Both the position numbers and the translations under genes were made by a program. Under the pieces are notes generated by a model, which was not told the origin of the DNA, did not search any database, and saw only the letters and a program-made list of their open reading frames with translations. From positions 1 to 7,893 of the forward strand of contig DMOT01000129.1 in NCBI GenBank assembly GCA_003456765.1: a DNA stretch of 7,893 bases, written 5' to 3'. Shown here piece after piece: positions 1 through 6,041 of this stretch. Positions within the stretch are counted from its first letter, which is position 1, and each line of letters opens with the position of its first letter. Source of the DNA: Bacillota bacterium (lineage in GTDB: Bacteria > Bacillota > DTU025).

Positions 1-305
1 AGCTCCTTCTTGATACGGGGCATGCGGCAATCTGGGGGGTAAGCCCTGTGGAATGTGCGAGCGCGTGGCTTCCCAGGCTGGGGCAGATCCACGCTCACGA
101 CAACCACGGCGAGTATGATGAACATCTGCCTCTGGGGGAAGGCATCATAGACTGGTGCCGCCTCATACACTTCTTGGTTGAAGAGAGCTGGAACGGAGTA
201 TTCATGATAGAGGTAGGGCAGCAGGAGGATTCAGCTAGGGCACTTGAAAGCTCGCTTGATGTTGTGCATAAGTGTTTGGCCCGGCGCGAGCGCGTATGTG
301 GATAG
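1..305 (+). CDS. Sugar phosphate isomerase/epimerase, C-terminal part (xylose isomerase-like TIM barrel)
   Basis: Only the last 100 residues are present. The reading frame is open from base 3 and stops at TAG 303-305; the GTG at 48 is an internal valine, not a start. Visible motifs match the AP endonuclease family 2 / xylose isomerase-like barrel (Pfam PF01261): LDTGH near the left edge, HAHDNHGEYDEHLPLGEG in the middle, and an MIEV strand. In this family Asp and His of DTGH, the first His of HAHDN, Asp and His of YDEH, and Glu of IEV bind divalent metal, and all of these are present. Members usually isomerise or epimerise small sugars or sugar acids in the cytoplasm; the substrate cannot be read from this part. 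A methyltransferase follows on the same strand after 57 bases. Endonuclease IV is less likely, because the HDN...DEHLPLGEG pattern is the sugar isomerase version. Confidence 0.85.
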   Translation, partial: LLLDTGHAAIWGVSPVECASAWLPRLGQIHAHDNHGEYDEHLPLGEGIIDWCRLIHFLVEESWNGVFMIEVGQQEDSARALESSLDVVHKCLARRERVCG

Positions 306-362
306 GAGGCTTGATTGAATCGCCGCGCATACTCGTGACTTTAGTCGTGGGAGGTTCAAGCG

Positions 363-1067
363 ATGACGCCTTTCTCTGATTTTGACTCAATGGACTGGGT
401 TGACAACTACGATAGCGTTGTCGAATCTGATTCCGGGCTATTCTTCCGGTACTCCGACATTCTGCAGGCAGTATCTGAGGTGGCGTGTCCTTCGCCCGGG
501 CTGAAGGTTCTCGATATTGGCGCAGGAACGGGTAATCTTTCCTATCTGTGTCTGGCTCGTGGCGCCAGCGTTGTGGGCCTCGATCCGTCCGAACGCATGT
601 TGTCGCAGGCCAGAGCAAGGGCACGTAGCTTGAGCGCGAATAGGGTGGAGCGCGGAGGCGTCGGCTCAGAAGCGCAGGCACATCGGTCGGGTGTGGAGTT
701 TCACGTCGCAAGCGATCCGTTCCTCAAGATACCATATCCAGATTCTGCGTTCGATGCTGTGGTGAGCACGTACGCATTCCACCACATCCCTCACGAGTTG
801 CAGCCGGAGAGCGTTCGGGAGATGGTGCGGGTGCTTCGTCCAGGCGGGGTATGGGCTATGGGCGACGTAATGTTTGAGAATGCGGTTGCTGAGGCAGAGG
901 CCAGGCGAACATACGAGTGGCTTGATGGCGACGAGTATTACTCTCGCATCGATTCTCTTCGCTCAGCATTCAGCCAGTCCGGCATGGTCCTCCATGCCAG
1001 GCAGTTCACTCCAGTCTCATGGGTCCTCTGGGCGTCCGAGGCTGCCTGGGGCCGCAAACCGCAGTGA
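363..1067 (+). CDS. Class I SAM-dependent methyltransferase, YrrT-like
   Basis: 234-residue soluble methyltransferase. The ATG start is supported by GGGAGG at 349-354, 8 bases upstream. SAM-binding motif I is VLDIGAGTGNLS at residues 49-60. The acidic residue closing the second strand is Asp74 (GLDPSERM), and FDAVVSTYAFHH at 130-141 is the motif IV region, followed by VLRPGG at 158-162. The beginning (DWVDNYDSVV) and the STYAFHH plus DVMFEN segments resemble Bacillus YrrT, a putative methyltransferase encoded with sulfur amino acid recycling genes, but none of those genes is visible here. Residues about 88-111 form a polar Arg/Ser/Gly-rich stretch between the second and third strands that looks inserted relative to YrrT. 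The gene lies between the isomerase and a second methyltransferase on the same strand, so co-transcription is plausible. The substrate is unknown. Confidence 0.85.
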   Translation: MTPFSDFDSMDWVDNYDSVVESDSGLFFRYSDILQAVSEVACPSPGLKVLDIGAGTGNLSYLCLARGASVVGLDPSERMLSQARARARSLSANRVERGGVGSEAQAHRSGVEFHVASDPFLKIPYPDSAFDAVVSTYAFHHIPHELQPESVREMVRVLRPGGVWAMGDVMFENAVAEAEARRTYEWLDGDEYYSRIDSLRSAFSQSGMVLHARQFTPVSWVLWASEAAWGRKPQ

Positions 1068-1129
1068 AGATCGAGATGACCGGGCGGGCGACCTGGACTT
1101 CTGGCGTATGGGTTTTGGGAGGTAATTGA

Positions 1130-1960
1130 GTGGTTGTGAAGAGAGACAGTTGCTCCACAGGCCGAATACTGTCATTCTATGAATCCAATGTCGAAATGGA
1201 ATGGACGCGACTCGATAGGCATAGAACGGAACTTGCCCTGACGGCGCGGGCGCTCGAGGAATTCCTGCCGCTCTCGTCTGCCGTCTTGGACTGCGGAAGC
1301 GGCCCAGGCCGGTATTCCCTTCTACTCGCCTCATTGGGGCACAGGGTCACGCTCCTTGACATCTCAGAGGAGAGCCTTGGCTTTGCCATGGCGAAGGCAG
1401 AAAAAGAGGGCGTCCGGTTTGAGGGATGTGTATGCGGCTCAGCTACGGACCTTAGCATGTTCGAAGATGCCAGTTTTGATGGAGTTCTTTTGATGGGGCC
1501 TCTCTATCATCTCCTGGACGCTCAGGATAGGGCGGCGTGCCTCGGGGAGGCGAGGCGAGTATTGCGCAGCGGCGGCCTGATCTTTGCCACGTTTCTGGTT
1601 CGTTACTCCGCCCTGCGAGATGTGGCCAAGTATGATCCTGAGTGGCTCGTGGATTATCCGGATGACGCGAAACGTATTCTGGAAGATGGAATCTACACAT
1701 TCGAGGGACGGGATAACCCCCCGTTCACGGACTTCTGGTCTATCCGTCCGGGAGAAGTAGCTCCGATGATGCAGAAAGCCGGCTTCGAAACCGTGACTCT
1801 CCTGGCCCAGGAAGGGCTGGTAAGCATGATCGAAGAGAAGGTCAACCTGCTCGAGGGAGAGGCCTGGAAGGCGTGGGTCGATTTGAACTACCGCTGTGCT
1901 TCAGATCCGAGCATTCACGGGACAGCGGAGCACCTTCTGTACATAGGCAGATGCGTGTAG
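1130..1960 (+). CDS. Class I SAM-dependent methyltransferase
   Basis: 276-residue methyltransferase starting at GTG, 7 bases after GGGAGG (1117-1122). A second in-frame GTG at 1136 is closer to the site and less likely. SAM-binding motif I is VLDCGSGPGRYS at residues 52-63, with Asp77 at the end of the second strand (LLDIS). The motif IV region SFDGVLLMGPLYHL is at 115-128, followed by ARRVLRSGG at 141-149. A C-terminal region of about 120 residues (YDPEWLVDYP, FTDFWSIRPGEV, HGTAEHLLYIGR) resembles the small-molecule methyltransferase type common in Firmicutes, with an aromatic-rich lid over the active site. It is not a copy of the preceding methyltransferase: the N-terminal segment (YESNVEMEWTRLDRHRTE) and the C-terminal part differ. 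It follows that gene by 62 bases, so the two may share a transcript. The acceptor cannot be predicted. Confidence 0.87.
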   Translation: MVVKRDSCSTGRILSFYESNVEMEWTRLDRHRTELALTARALEEFLPLSSAVLDCGSGPGRYSLLLASLGHRVTLLDISEESLGFAMAKAEKEGVRFEGCVCGSATDLSMFEDASFDGVLLMGPLYHLLDAQDRAACLGEARRVLRSGGLIFATFLVRYSALRDVAKYDPEWLVDYPDDAKRILEDGIYTFEGRDNPPFTDFWSIRPGEVAPMMQKAGFETVTLLAQEGLVSMIEEKVNLLEGEAWKAWVDLNYRCASDPSIHGTAEHLLYIGRCV

Positions 1961-2259
1961 GTTCGGCAATATCCAGTCTGTCGGTGCGGCCTGACAAGAG
2001 GGTTTTCATGGTGTATGCTGGGCTGACGGTCTCGGGATACGAATTGGCTTCGCTTCGGGAGGAAGATCCAATGGTGGCAGTTGCTGCCCGCGCCGCCAGC
2101 ATTCCATGGCCGAAAGACCTGATTGCCTCAGGGCCTGTATGGTTTTGTACTAAAAACGATCCAGGGCGAGCTCATCCTTTCGGAAGCCAGCCCCTGCAGT
2201 TCTCGTTCAAAACAGCCCGGAATGCCCCCCCGGGAAATTGCGAATCAGACAACTCGAGA
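1961..2259. other. Gap between convergent genes, no gene seen
   Basis: About 300 bases separate the stop of the second methyltransferase from the stop of the opposing TPR gene. A + strand frame stays open through here (for example from ATG 1951 or ATG 2071), but it runs antisense into the TPR gene, has no family resemblance and changes composition along its length. I see no + strand terminator; a possible - strand terminator lies at 2208-2234. Confidence 0.6.
2208..2234 (-). terminator. Possible terminator of the TPR gene
   Basis: Read on the - strand, 26 bases after the TGA stop of the TPR gene, CCCGG (2234-2230) pairs with CCGGG (2220-2216) around a 9-base loop. It is followed by CTGTTTTG, which includes four T in a row. 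The stem is only 5 bp, though all G-C, and the T tract is short, so this is a modest rho-independent terminator candidate. Confidence 0.35.
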
Positions 2260-3255
2260 TCAGTACAGGCAGTCCGCCATAGACGGAAGGTTTTCTATAG
2301 CCAATTCCGCCAGTTCCCCGTCTACCTTGTAGAGCCTCTGCAAGGCCCTGCGGGCCCCGTTTTCGTCGCCGACTAGAAGAGAAGCGTATGTGAGGTTGAA
2401 ATAGGCTTCGGGGATAGTTGGATCCAGCTCAATGGCTTTTTCCAGAAGAGGGACTGCTTTTTCAGGCATCTTCGCATTGAGCCCGTAGAAGTTCGCCATC
2501 TCAACTGCGAGGTCAGCGCTGTCCACTGCTTCTTCCATGAAGCTGTCTACCATGCGAATGGCATCGTCCGTTTGCCCGTTGTCGTAGAGCGCCTTAGCCC
2601 TCCAGATGTCGATCATACGATCTTCGGGTTCGCGTTTGGCTGCCTCGCCAAAGGCCCGGACAGCCTCGGCAAATTGATTCGTTTCATACAGTGCGACGCC
2701 TAAAAGGAATGGGGGAACGGCATTGTCAGGCATCAGCCTGGTCGCTCTGCGCAGAGGTTCTACCGCGTCTGCGTCTCTGTCAAGCATAACGCAGGCACTG
2801 CCCAAAGTGAGTGATGCCTCCGCAAGTTCCGGCTCGATTGAAAGGGCTTCTCTGGCGGCATGCATGGCATCGCCCGGAAATCCCGCTTCGAGGAGCGCAC
2901 TTGCCAGAACGGAGATGACCTCTGCATCATCCCCGGCAAGATCGAGCGCCCGCGCGAGATACTCATATGCTTGTACATCGTCTTCAATGCGAGCGTAGCC
3001 CATACCAAGCATGATTAGCTCGTCAATGTCATCTGACATGTAGCACACGGCTGACTTGACGGAATCCCGGGCGGCCTCGTCATCTCCAGCCGCCCAATGC
3101 ACCAGAGTTGATGCAAGGAGCGAATTGACTCTCTCTGGATCCAGGGCGAGAGCCTCGTCAATATAATCCTGAGCTCCCATAACATGGCCATTTGCCAGAG
3201 ACTTCAGTCCTGAGGAGATTAGATCGTCGACGTTCTGCTGGCGTCCTCCTGCCAT
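2260..3255 (-). CDS. Tetratricopeptide repeat (TPR) protein
   Basis: 331-residue protein made almost wholly of TPR helix-turn-helix units, with no signal peptide or membrane segment, so probably a cytoplasmic scaffold. About eight or nine units can be counted, starting near residues 9, 43, 77, 111, 145, 179, 215, 249 and 283. The clearest are AEASLTLGSACVMLDRDADA (145-164), the unit at 179-210, and AVPLLEKAIELDP (267-279) with PEAYFNLTYASLLVGD (282-297). Typical TPR positions (small residue at 8, Ala at 20, Pro at 32) recur. The ATG at 3255 is the only sensible start: an in-frame TGA lies upstream with no other start codon between. The ribosome binding site is weak (AAAGG about 15 bases upstream). 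TPR arrays bind partner proteins, but none is identifiable. The gene stands alone, divergent from the tRNA-Leu gene and convergent with the methyltransferases. Confidence 0.88.
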   Translation of the reverse strand: MAGGRQQNVDDLISSGLKSLANGHVMGAQDYIDEALALDPERVNSLLASTLVHWAAGDDEAARDSVKSAVCYMSDDIDELIMLGMGYARIEDDVQAYEYLARALDLAGDDAEVISVLASALLEAGFPGDAMHAAREALSIEPELAEASLTLGSACVMLDRDADAVEPLRRATRLMPDNAVPPFLLGVALYETNQFAEAVRAFGEAAKREPEDRMIDIWRAKALYDNGQTDDAIRMVDSFMEEAVDSADLAVEMANFYGLNAKMPEKAVPLLEKAIELDPTIPEAYFNLTYASLLVGDENGARRALQRLYKVDGELAELAIENLPSMADCLY

Positions 3256-3428
3256 ACCAAGTATTCGCCGCCTTTCCGGCCGCAGCCGATTGTAGTGTGC
3301 AGGCTTTCTTGTCGAGCAGACTCAGGCGATATGCCTGTCCGCGGGTACCCGTGTTCCAGTATGTCGTTATCCCTTTATTGTTCTTCTCCACCCCCTGATC
3401 TCCTGCCACCGATAGTGGCTTATTGCTA

Positions 3429-3457
3429 TTGCACAGCGCACTAGGGCGTGATATACT
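3429..3457 (+). promoter_or_regulatory. Sigma-A type promoter of tRNA-Leu
   Basis: TTGCAC at 3429-3434 (-35) and TATACT at 3452-3457 (-10) are separated by exactly 17 bases. Transcription would start near 3464, about 60 bases before the mature tRNA. Both hexamers are close to consensus, and no other + strand gene lies between this point and the terminator at 3624-3652, so it most likely drives the tRNA alone. Confidence 0.65.
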
Positions 3458-3525
3458 AACGAGGCAAGGCAGGCTGCGATCTTGCACTGGACATGGGCAG
3501 AATGAAAAGTAAATACTCTTGCTGT

Positions 3526-3613
3526 GCCGAAGTGGTGGAATTGGCAGACGCGCTAGATTCAGGGTCTAGTGGGGGTTAACCCCGTGCGGGTTCAAGTCCC
3601 GCCTTCGGCACCA
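3526..3613 (+). tRNA. tRNA-Leu (anticodon CAG)
   Basis: 88-base class II tRNA that folds completely. The acceptor stem is GCCGAAG (3526-3532) with CTTCGGC (3603-3609), followed by discriminator A3610 and an encoded CCA (3611-3613). The anticodon stem CTAGA/TCTAG (3553-3557, 3565-3569) closes the loop TTCAGGG, placing anticodon CAG at 3560-3562, which reads CUG. The long variable arm with stem GGGG-TTAA-CCCC is characteristic of leucine. The T arm is GCGGG-TTCAAGT-CCCGC. The discriminator A and the TGGTGGAATTGG D-arm region also fit bacterial tRNA-Leu. It is transcribed alone between its own promoter and terminator. No integrase or duplicated tRNA end is present, so it is not in use as an attachment site in this window. 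Confidence 0.97.
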
Positions 3614-3623
3614 TTATTCTTCT

Positions 3624-3652
3624 CGGGCAGGGGCGATTCCCCGCCCGTTTTT
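3624..3652 (+). terminator. Rho-independent terminator after tRNA-Leu
   Basis: CGGGC (3624-3628), a bulged A, and GGGG (3630-3633) pair with CCCC (3639-3642) and GCCCG (3643-3647) around loop CGATT. The stem is followed directly by TTTTT (3648-3652) and more T-rich sequence. It lies 10 bases after the tRNA CCA end. Confidence 0.9.
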
Positions 3653-3944
3653 GATTTTGAGCGAGGACTTCTGCCGGAATCAGCAAAAGTGCTTCATCGA
3701 TCCTTGGCTTGCCTATCGAAAGATTACGCCAGAGTGGAATGGCCTGTGAGTTTCCCAAAGGATACCGTCTGATTCTGTTCATTAGTGCACACTTGACGCA
3801 ATTCTCGGGTCCCTGTGTCAAGCTCCATATTACAAGGATTGTTGTAGGAATTAAAAGGATAACAGGTTCTCCGGCCTTGGAGTACAATGGCGACGGTTGC
3901 CTGGCCAGTAGCAACACAAACGAGAGTTTTGGGGGGCTATTAGC
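3653..3944. other. Gap upstream of the secreted-protein gene
   Basis: No convincing gene. A + strand frame from TTG 3709 reaches TGA 3946-3948 and overlaps the next start as GTGA, which looks like coupling, but it has no ribosome binding site and no recognisable protein pattern. An inverted repeat CTTGAC (3792-3797) / GTCAAG (3817-3822) with a 19-base spacer could be an operator. A possible promoter follows at 3859-3888. Confidence 0.5.
3859..3888 (+). promoter_or_regulatory. Possible promoter of the secreted-protein gene
   Basis: TACAAT at 3883-3888 matches the -10 consensus at five of six positions. ATAACA at 3859-3864, 18 bases upstream, is a partial -35. Transcription would begin about 50 bases before the GTG start at 3945. 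The weak -35 keeps confidence low. Confidence 0.3.
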
Positions 3945-4406
3945 GTGAAGAAACTGGTAGTCAGCTGCGTGACGGTCCTGCTCGTTCTTACGGCCTTCGG
4001 GGTGGCTGGTGCCATGCCGCCAGAGACATGGGAATCACCGGTTGAGGCCAACTTCGAAAGGCTGTATCCTGGCTTTGTTGCCGGCGTGCCAGAGGACTCT
4101 GTATTTGCGGAAGCGCCGAGGCTTCTCGTTCTGAGGAAGGATGGGACTCAGGCTATGGGCGATATCTACGGCCGCGTAGTGAGGTTCACCAACCTGCTGA
4201 AGAATGAGCCCGTGGGGGAGATCGTTAAGGGTAAAGAAGAACTGCGTCTATGCGCACCGTTCGTAGAATTGGCTCAGGTTATTACCATGAACTACCACAT
4301 TGCCGAGATCATCGACTGGACTGGAGAGACTCTGTACATTCCAGTCTATGTATACACCGCCACAGTATCAGGAGAATCTGCATACGTATGCTGCGTTGAG
4401 ATCTAA
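3945..4406 (+). CDS. Small secreted protein of unknown family
   Basis: 153 residues from a GTG start, with a G-run (GGGGGG, 3931-3936) 8 bases upstream as a weak ribosome binding site. Residues 1-23 are a clear Sec signal peptide: MKK, a hydrophobic core VVSCVTVLLVLTAFGVAG, and an AGA cleavage site before Met24. Cys8 is too early for a lipobox, so it is not a lipoprotein. The mature part is about 130 residues and mixed alpha/beta in appearance, with no membrane segment. It has aromatic patches (MNYHIAEIIDW, 115-125; YIPVYVYTATV, 131-141) and three cysteines, two of them adjacent near the C-terminus (149-150), which could form disulfides. I do not recognise a family. After the stop, ATCCG-TAAAG-CGGAT forms a small hairpin (4406-4420) without a T tract. 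Downstream the PAP2 gene converges across a stronger hairpin. Confidence 0.75.
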   Translation: MKKLVVSCVTVLLVLTAFGVAGAMPPETWESPVEANFERLYPGFVAGVPEDSVFAEAPRLLVLRKDGTQAMGDIYGRVVRFTNLLKNEPVGEIVKGKEELRLCAPFVELAQVITMNYHIAEIIDWTGETLYIPVYVYTATVSGESAYVCCVEI

Positions 4407-4494
4407 TCCGTAAAGCGGATCTCGCGCCATTCAGAAGCAAGCGCTGAGAGTTGGCACAATCTCTTGGCATGATCTCATTAGACGCGTATGCTAT

Positions 4495-4539
4495 GCGCCT
4501 GGTCCAGGGAGGCCTGTCGCGCCTTCCTGGACCAGGCGT
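4495..4539. repeat. Strong 18-bp hairpin between convergent genes
   Basis: CGCCTGGTCCAGG (4496-4508) is perfectly complementary to CCTGGACCAGGCG (4526-4538). The stem continues inward as GAGGC/GCCTT (4509-4513, 4521-4525, one G-T pair), leaving loop CTGTCGC. G4495-T4539 adds an outer wobble pair. It sits between the ends of the secreted-protein gene and the PAP2 gene, as a bidirectional terminator would, but neither side has a T tract. It may instead protect mRNA 3' ends or be a dispersed repeat. Confidence 0.85.
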
Positions 4540-4608
4540 TGTGGCGCGTGAGCCGCGGTGTTGGAGCCCTTTGATTCCGGATGTGTCATCTCTGCTGCCA
4601 ACAGCTGC

Positions 4609-5202
4609 CTACAAGAAGGCCTTGATCACGGCGGCAGTCGCTGCAATTCCGACTGCTGTTCCCGACCAAAGCTGGGCCTTAGAATGCCTTTGCATCTGGA
4701 GCCTGGACCAAAAGACCAGCGGTAGGGCTGCGAAGGCTGAAAGAGCCACGGGGCCTACTATAGCTGCTACGATAGTTATGGGCCCGGAAAACCCGCATGC
4801 ATGACCGCTTGCCCTGAACTTGAAGGCGGAGTTTATGAGGCTGAGAATACCCCCGGCTGCAAGGTATGAGAGAAAAAACGCTGACACAACCCTTGGTGCT
4901 TTTGCGCTCAGGCAGCCAATCGCGCCTGCCACGTAACTTATGACTGAAACTATGAATGCCAGTTTTCGCTGGCCCTTTCGGCCCAGCACCCTTATGCTCG
5001 GGATGATGCGCGCTGCAACATATGACGCCAACGGTATCACTGTCAGAAACAGCAGTGCGATCATGAACCACTTCGGACCTTCGCCGAACAGATTTGGACT
5101 ATATGCGTGCACGACTCCTGCAGCTGCACCTGCCATGATAGGAGGGGCGGTTATCATGCTAACCAATCGGGCCAGCCAATTGGCAGTCCTTCCGTCTCCC
5201 AT
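4609..5202 (-). CDS. PAP2-like membrane phosphatase
   Basis: 197-residue integral membrane protein with about six hydrophobic segments (near residues 12-33, 45-66, 80-99, 104-123, 138-165 and 179-197). PAP2 phosphatase motifs are recognisable: Lys128, then SGH at 132-134 in KFRASGHACGFSG, and SRLQMQRHSKAQ at 166-177, which fits the third motif SRX5HX3D except that the final Asp is Gln. His134 and His173 would be the acid/base and nucleophile. Such proteins remove phosphate from lipid phosphates, for example phosphatidate, phosphatidylglycerol phosphate or polyprenyl diphosphate; the substrate is not predictable here. The start is ATG 5202, because AAAGGGGA lies 8 bases upstream. An in-frame ATG at 5259 adds 19 basic residues, has no ribosome binding site and falls inside a stem-rich leader. 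The gene is alone on its strand and divergent from the GNAT gene. Confidence 0.78.
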   Translation of the reverse strand: MGDGRTANWLARLVSMITAPPIMAGAAAGVVHAYSPNLFGEGPKWFMIALLFLTVIPLASYVAARIIPSIRVLGRKGQRKLAFIVSVISYVAGAIGCLSAKAPRVVSAFFLSYLAAGGILSLINSAFKFRASGHACGFSGPITIVAAIVGPVALSAFAALPLVFWSRLQMQRHSKAQLWSGTAVGIAATAAVIKAFL

Positions 5203-5210
5203 GCACAATT

Positions 5211-5218
5211 TCCCCTTT
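5211..5218 (-). promoter_or_regulatory. Ribosome binding site deciding the PAP2 start
   Basis: On the - strand AAAGGGGA lies 8 bases before ATG 5202-5200. No comparable site precedes the longer in-frame ATG at 5259, so the shorter protein is preferred. Confidence 0.7.
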
Positions 5219-5235
5219 CTAGCCCTTCGATTTCC

Positions 5236-5301
5236 CAGACCTGCCGCGTGTGCGGGCATGACCGCTGGAGTCTGCGGCCTATTCTGAGGGTCGCAGGTCT
5301 G
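5236..5301 (-). promoter_or_regulatory. Candidate structured leader RNA of the PAP2 gene
   Basis: A perfect 9-bp closing helix pairs 5236-5244 (CAGACCTGC on the + strand) with 5293-5301 (GCAGGTCTG). Inside it are two 4-bp all-G-C hairpins: CCGC-GTGT-GCGG (5244-5255) and CCGC-N8-GCGG (5262-5277). If the first inner hairpin uses C5244, the closing helix is 8 bp. GACC (5260-5263) could alternatively pair with GGTC (5289-5292), which excludes the second hairpin. On the - strand the element ends about 17 bases before the PAP2 ribosome binding site, where a cis-acting leader would be. It matches no riboswitch consensus I know. No promoter upstream could be assigned. Confidence 0.35.
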
Positions 5302-5302
5302 A

Positions 5303-5543
5303 GACCAACAGCTCTTGAAAACGAGTCATAGCAAATGAACCTTCTCCGCCATGGTGCCGGGTTCCTGCGCAGAGAAACGGAGTCATGATCGTTGTCGATC
5401 CCGAGCCGCGTTTCCATCATACGCTTGTTTCTCACTGAGACTAAGGAAGGAAAGATGGCGATATGGTGGAAGGAGTCAAAGCGATAGTGTGCGGGGATTG
5501 CACAATACTGGCTGCATAGCTTCGGATTAGGAGGGATCATGCG
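5303..5543 (+). other. Upstream region of the GNAT gene with two tiny ORFs
   Basis: No protein family is recognisable. A 10-codon reading frame at 5455-5487 (MAIWWKESKR) has a good ribosome binding site, AAGGAAGG, just upstream and two adjacent Trp codons, in the style of a leader peptide. After it, TGTGC (5488-5504 region) can pair with GCACA, but no T tract follows. At 5539-5547 the frame ATG-CGA-TGA overlaps the GNAT start codon. No clear promoter was found. Confidence 0.25.
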
Positions 5544-5930
5544 ATGATTTGCTATACAGACTCGATTGCCGATATCTCTGCCCAGCAGCTGAATGGCTTT
5601 TTTGCCGGCTGGCGAAGGCCGGTATCGCCCGACAAGCATCTGGAGATTCTCCGTGGCAGCGACTATGTGGTACTGGCGATTGATGATTGCACGAGCCAGG
5701 TTGTTGGTTTCATGACAGTGATCACTGACGGCGTCATGGCCGCATACATGCCCCTCCTGGAGGTGCTCCCTGAATACCGGGGGCGGGGGATAGGAACGGA
5801 GCTCGTCCGCCGCGCGTTGGACAAGCTTCACAACATGAAGATGATAGACGTCATGTGCGACGCCGATGTGCAGTCTTTCTACGCGAGATTTGGGATGGTG
5901 CCTTGGATCGGCATGATGATACGGCGATGA
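5544..5930 (+). CDS. GNAT family N-acetyltransferase
   Basis: 128-residue single-domain GNAT enzyme, which would move an acetyl group from acetyl-CoA to an amine in the cytoplasm. The acetyl-CoA pyrophosphate-binding motif A is LLEVLPEYRGRGIGTELVRR at residues 71-90, with the R/QxxGxG/A signature as RGRGIG (79-84). Strand 4 precedes it (VGFMTVITDG, 54-63), and the C-terminal SFYARFGM (111-118) holds the usual Tyr near the active site (Tyr113). The length is normal for a minimal GNAT domain. ATG 5544 is chosen because AGGAGG (5529-5534) lies 9 bases upstream. The nearer ATG at 5539 reads only two codons before TGA. The region resembles YitH- or PanM-like general GNATs but the substrate is unknown. 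It stands between the divergent PAP2 gene and rocA, with an 85-base gap to the earliest in-frame start of the rocA frame. Confidence 0.88.
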   Translation: MICYTDSIADISAQQLNGFFAGWRRPVSPDKHLEILRGSDYVVLAIDDCTSQVVGFMTVITDGVMAAYMPLLEVLPEYRGRGIGTELVRRALDKLHNMKMIDVMCDADVQSFYARFGMVPWIGMMIRR

Positions 5931-6041
5931 AGAATTTGCTTCGACTGCCTGTAGGAATCCGCCCGTTTTCGTAGAACTCAGGGAATAGTGGCTCCGAGCC
6001 ATTCATTCTTACCAGGTGATGCTGGAGAGGATCTGGCCGGT

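Noticed and set aside
235..711. - strand open frame (158 codons) opposite the YrrT-like methyltransferase
   Set aside because: Antisense shadow, Arg- and Pro-rich, without a ribosome binding site.
1873..2376. + strand open frame across the gap between the second methyltransferase and the TPR gene
   Set aside because: It overlaps real genes at both ends in other frames, and its middle part resembles nothing I know. An internal ATG at 2071 with GGGAGG upstream was considered, but the frame runs antisense into the TPR gene.
3325..3365. T-box-like sequence on the - strand upstream of the TPR gene (CGGGTACCCG palindrome followed by CGG)
   Set aside because: It resembles the T-box antiterminator core only loosely: the essential TGG bulge is missing, no terminator follows, and a TPR gene is not an expected target.
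3709..3948. 79-codon + strand frame whose stop overlaps the secreted-protein start as GTGA
   Set aside because: The overlap looks like translational coupling, but there is no ribosome binding site at the TTG start and no protein-like pattern, and the frame covers the likely promoter region.
5154..6002. Long - strand open frame (282 codons) spanning the PAP2 start, the intergenic region and the GNAT gene
   Set aside because: It is antisense to a well-supported GNAT gene, rich in His, Pro, Arg and Ser, has no ribosome binding site and no family resemblance.
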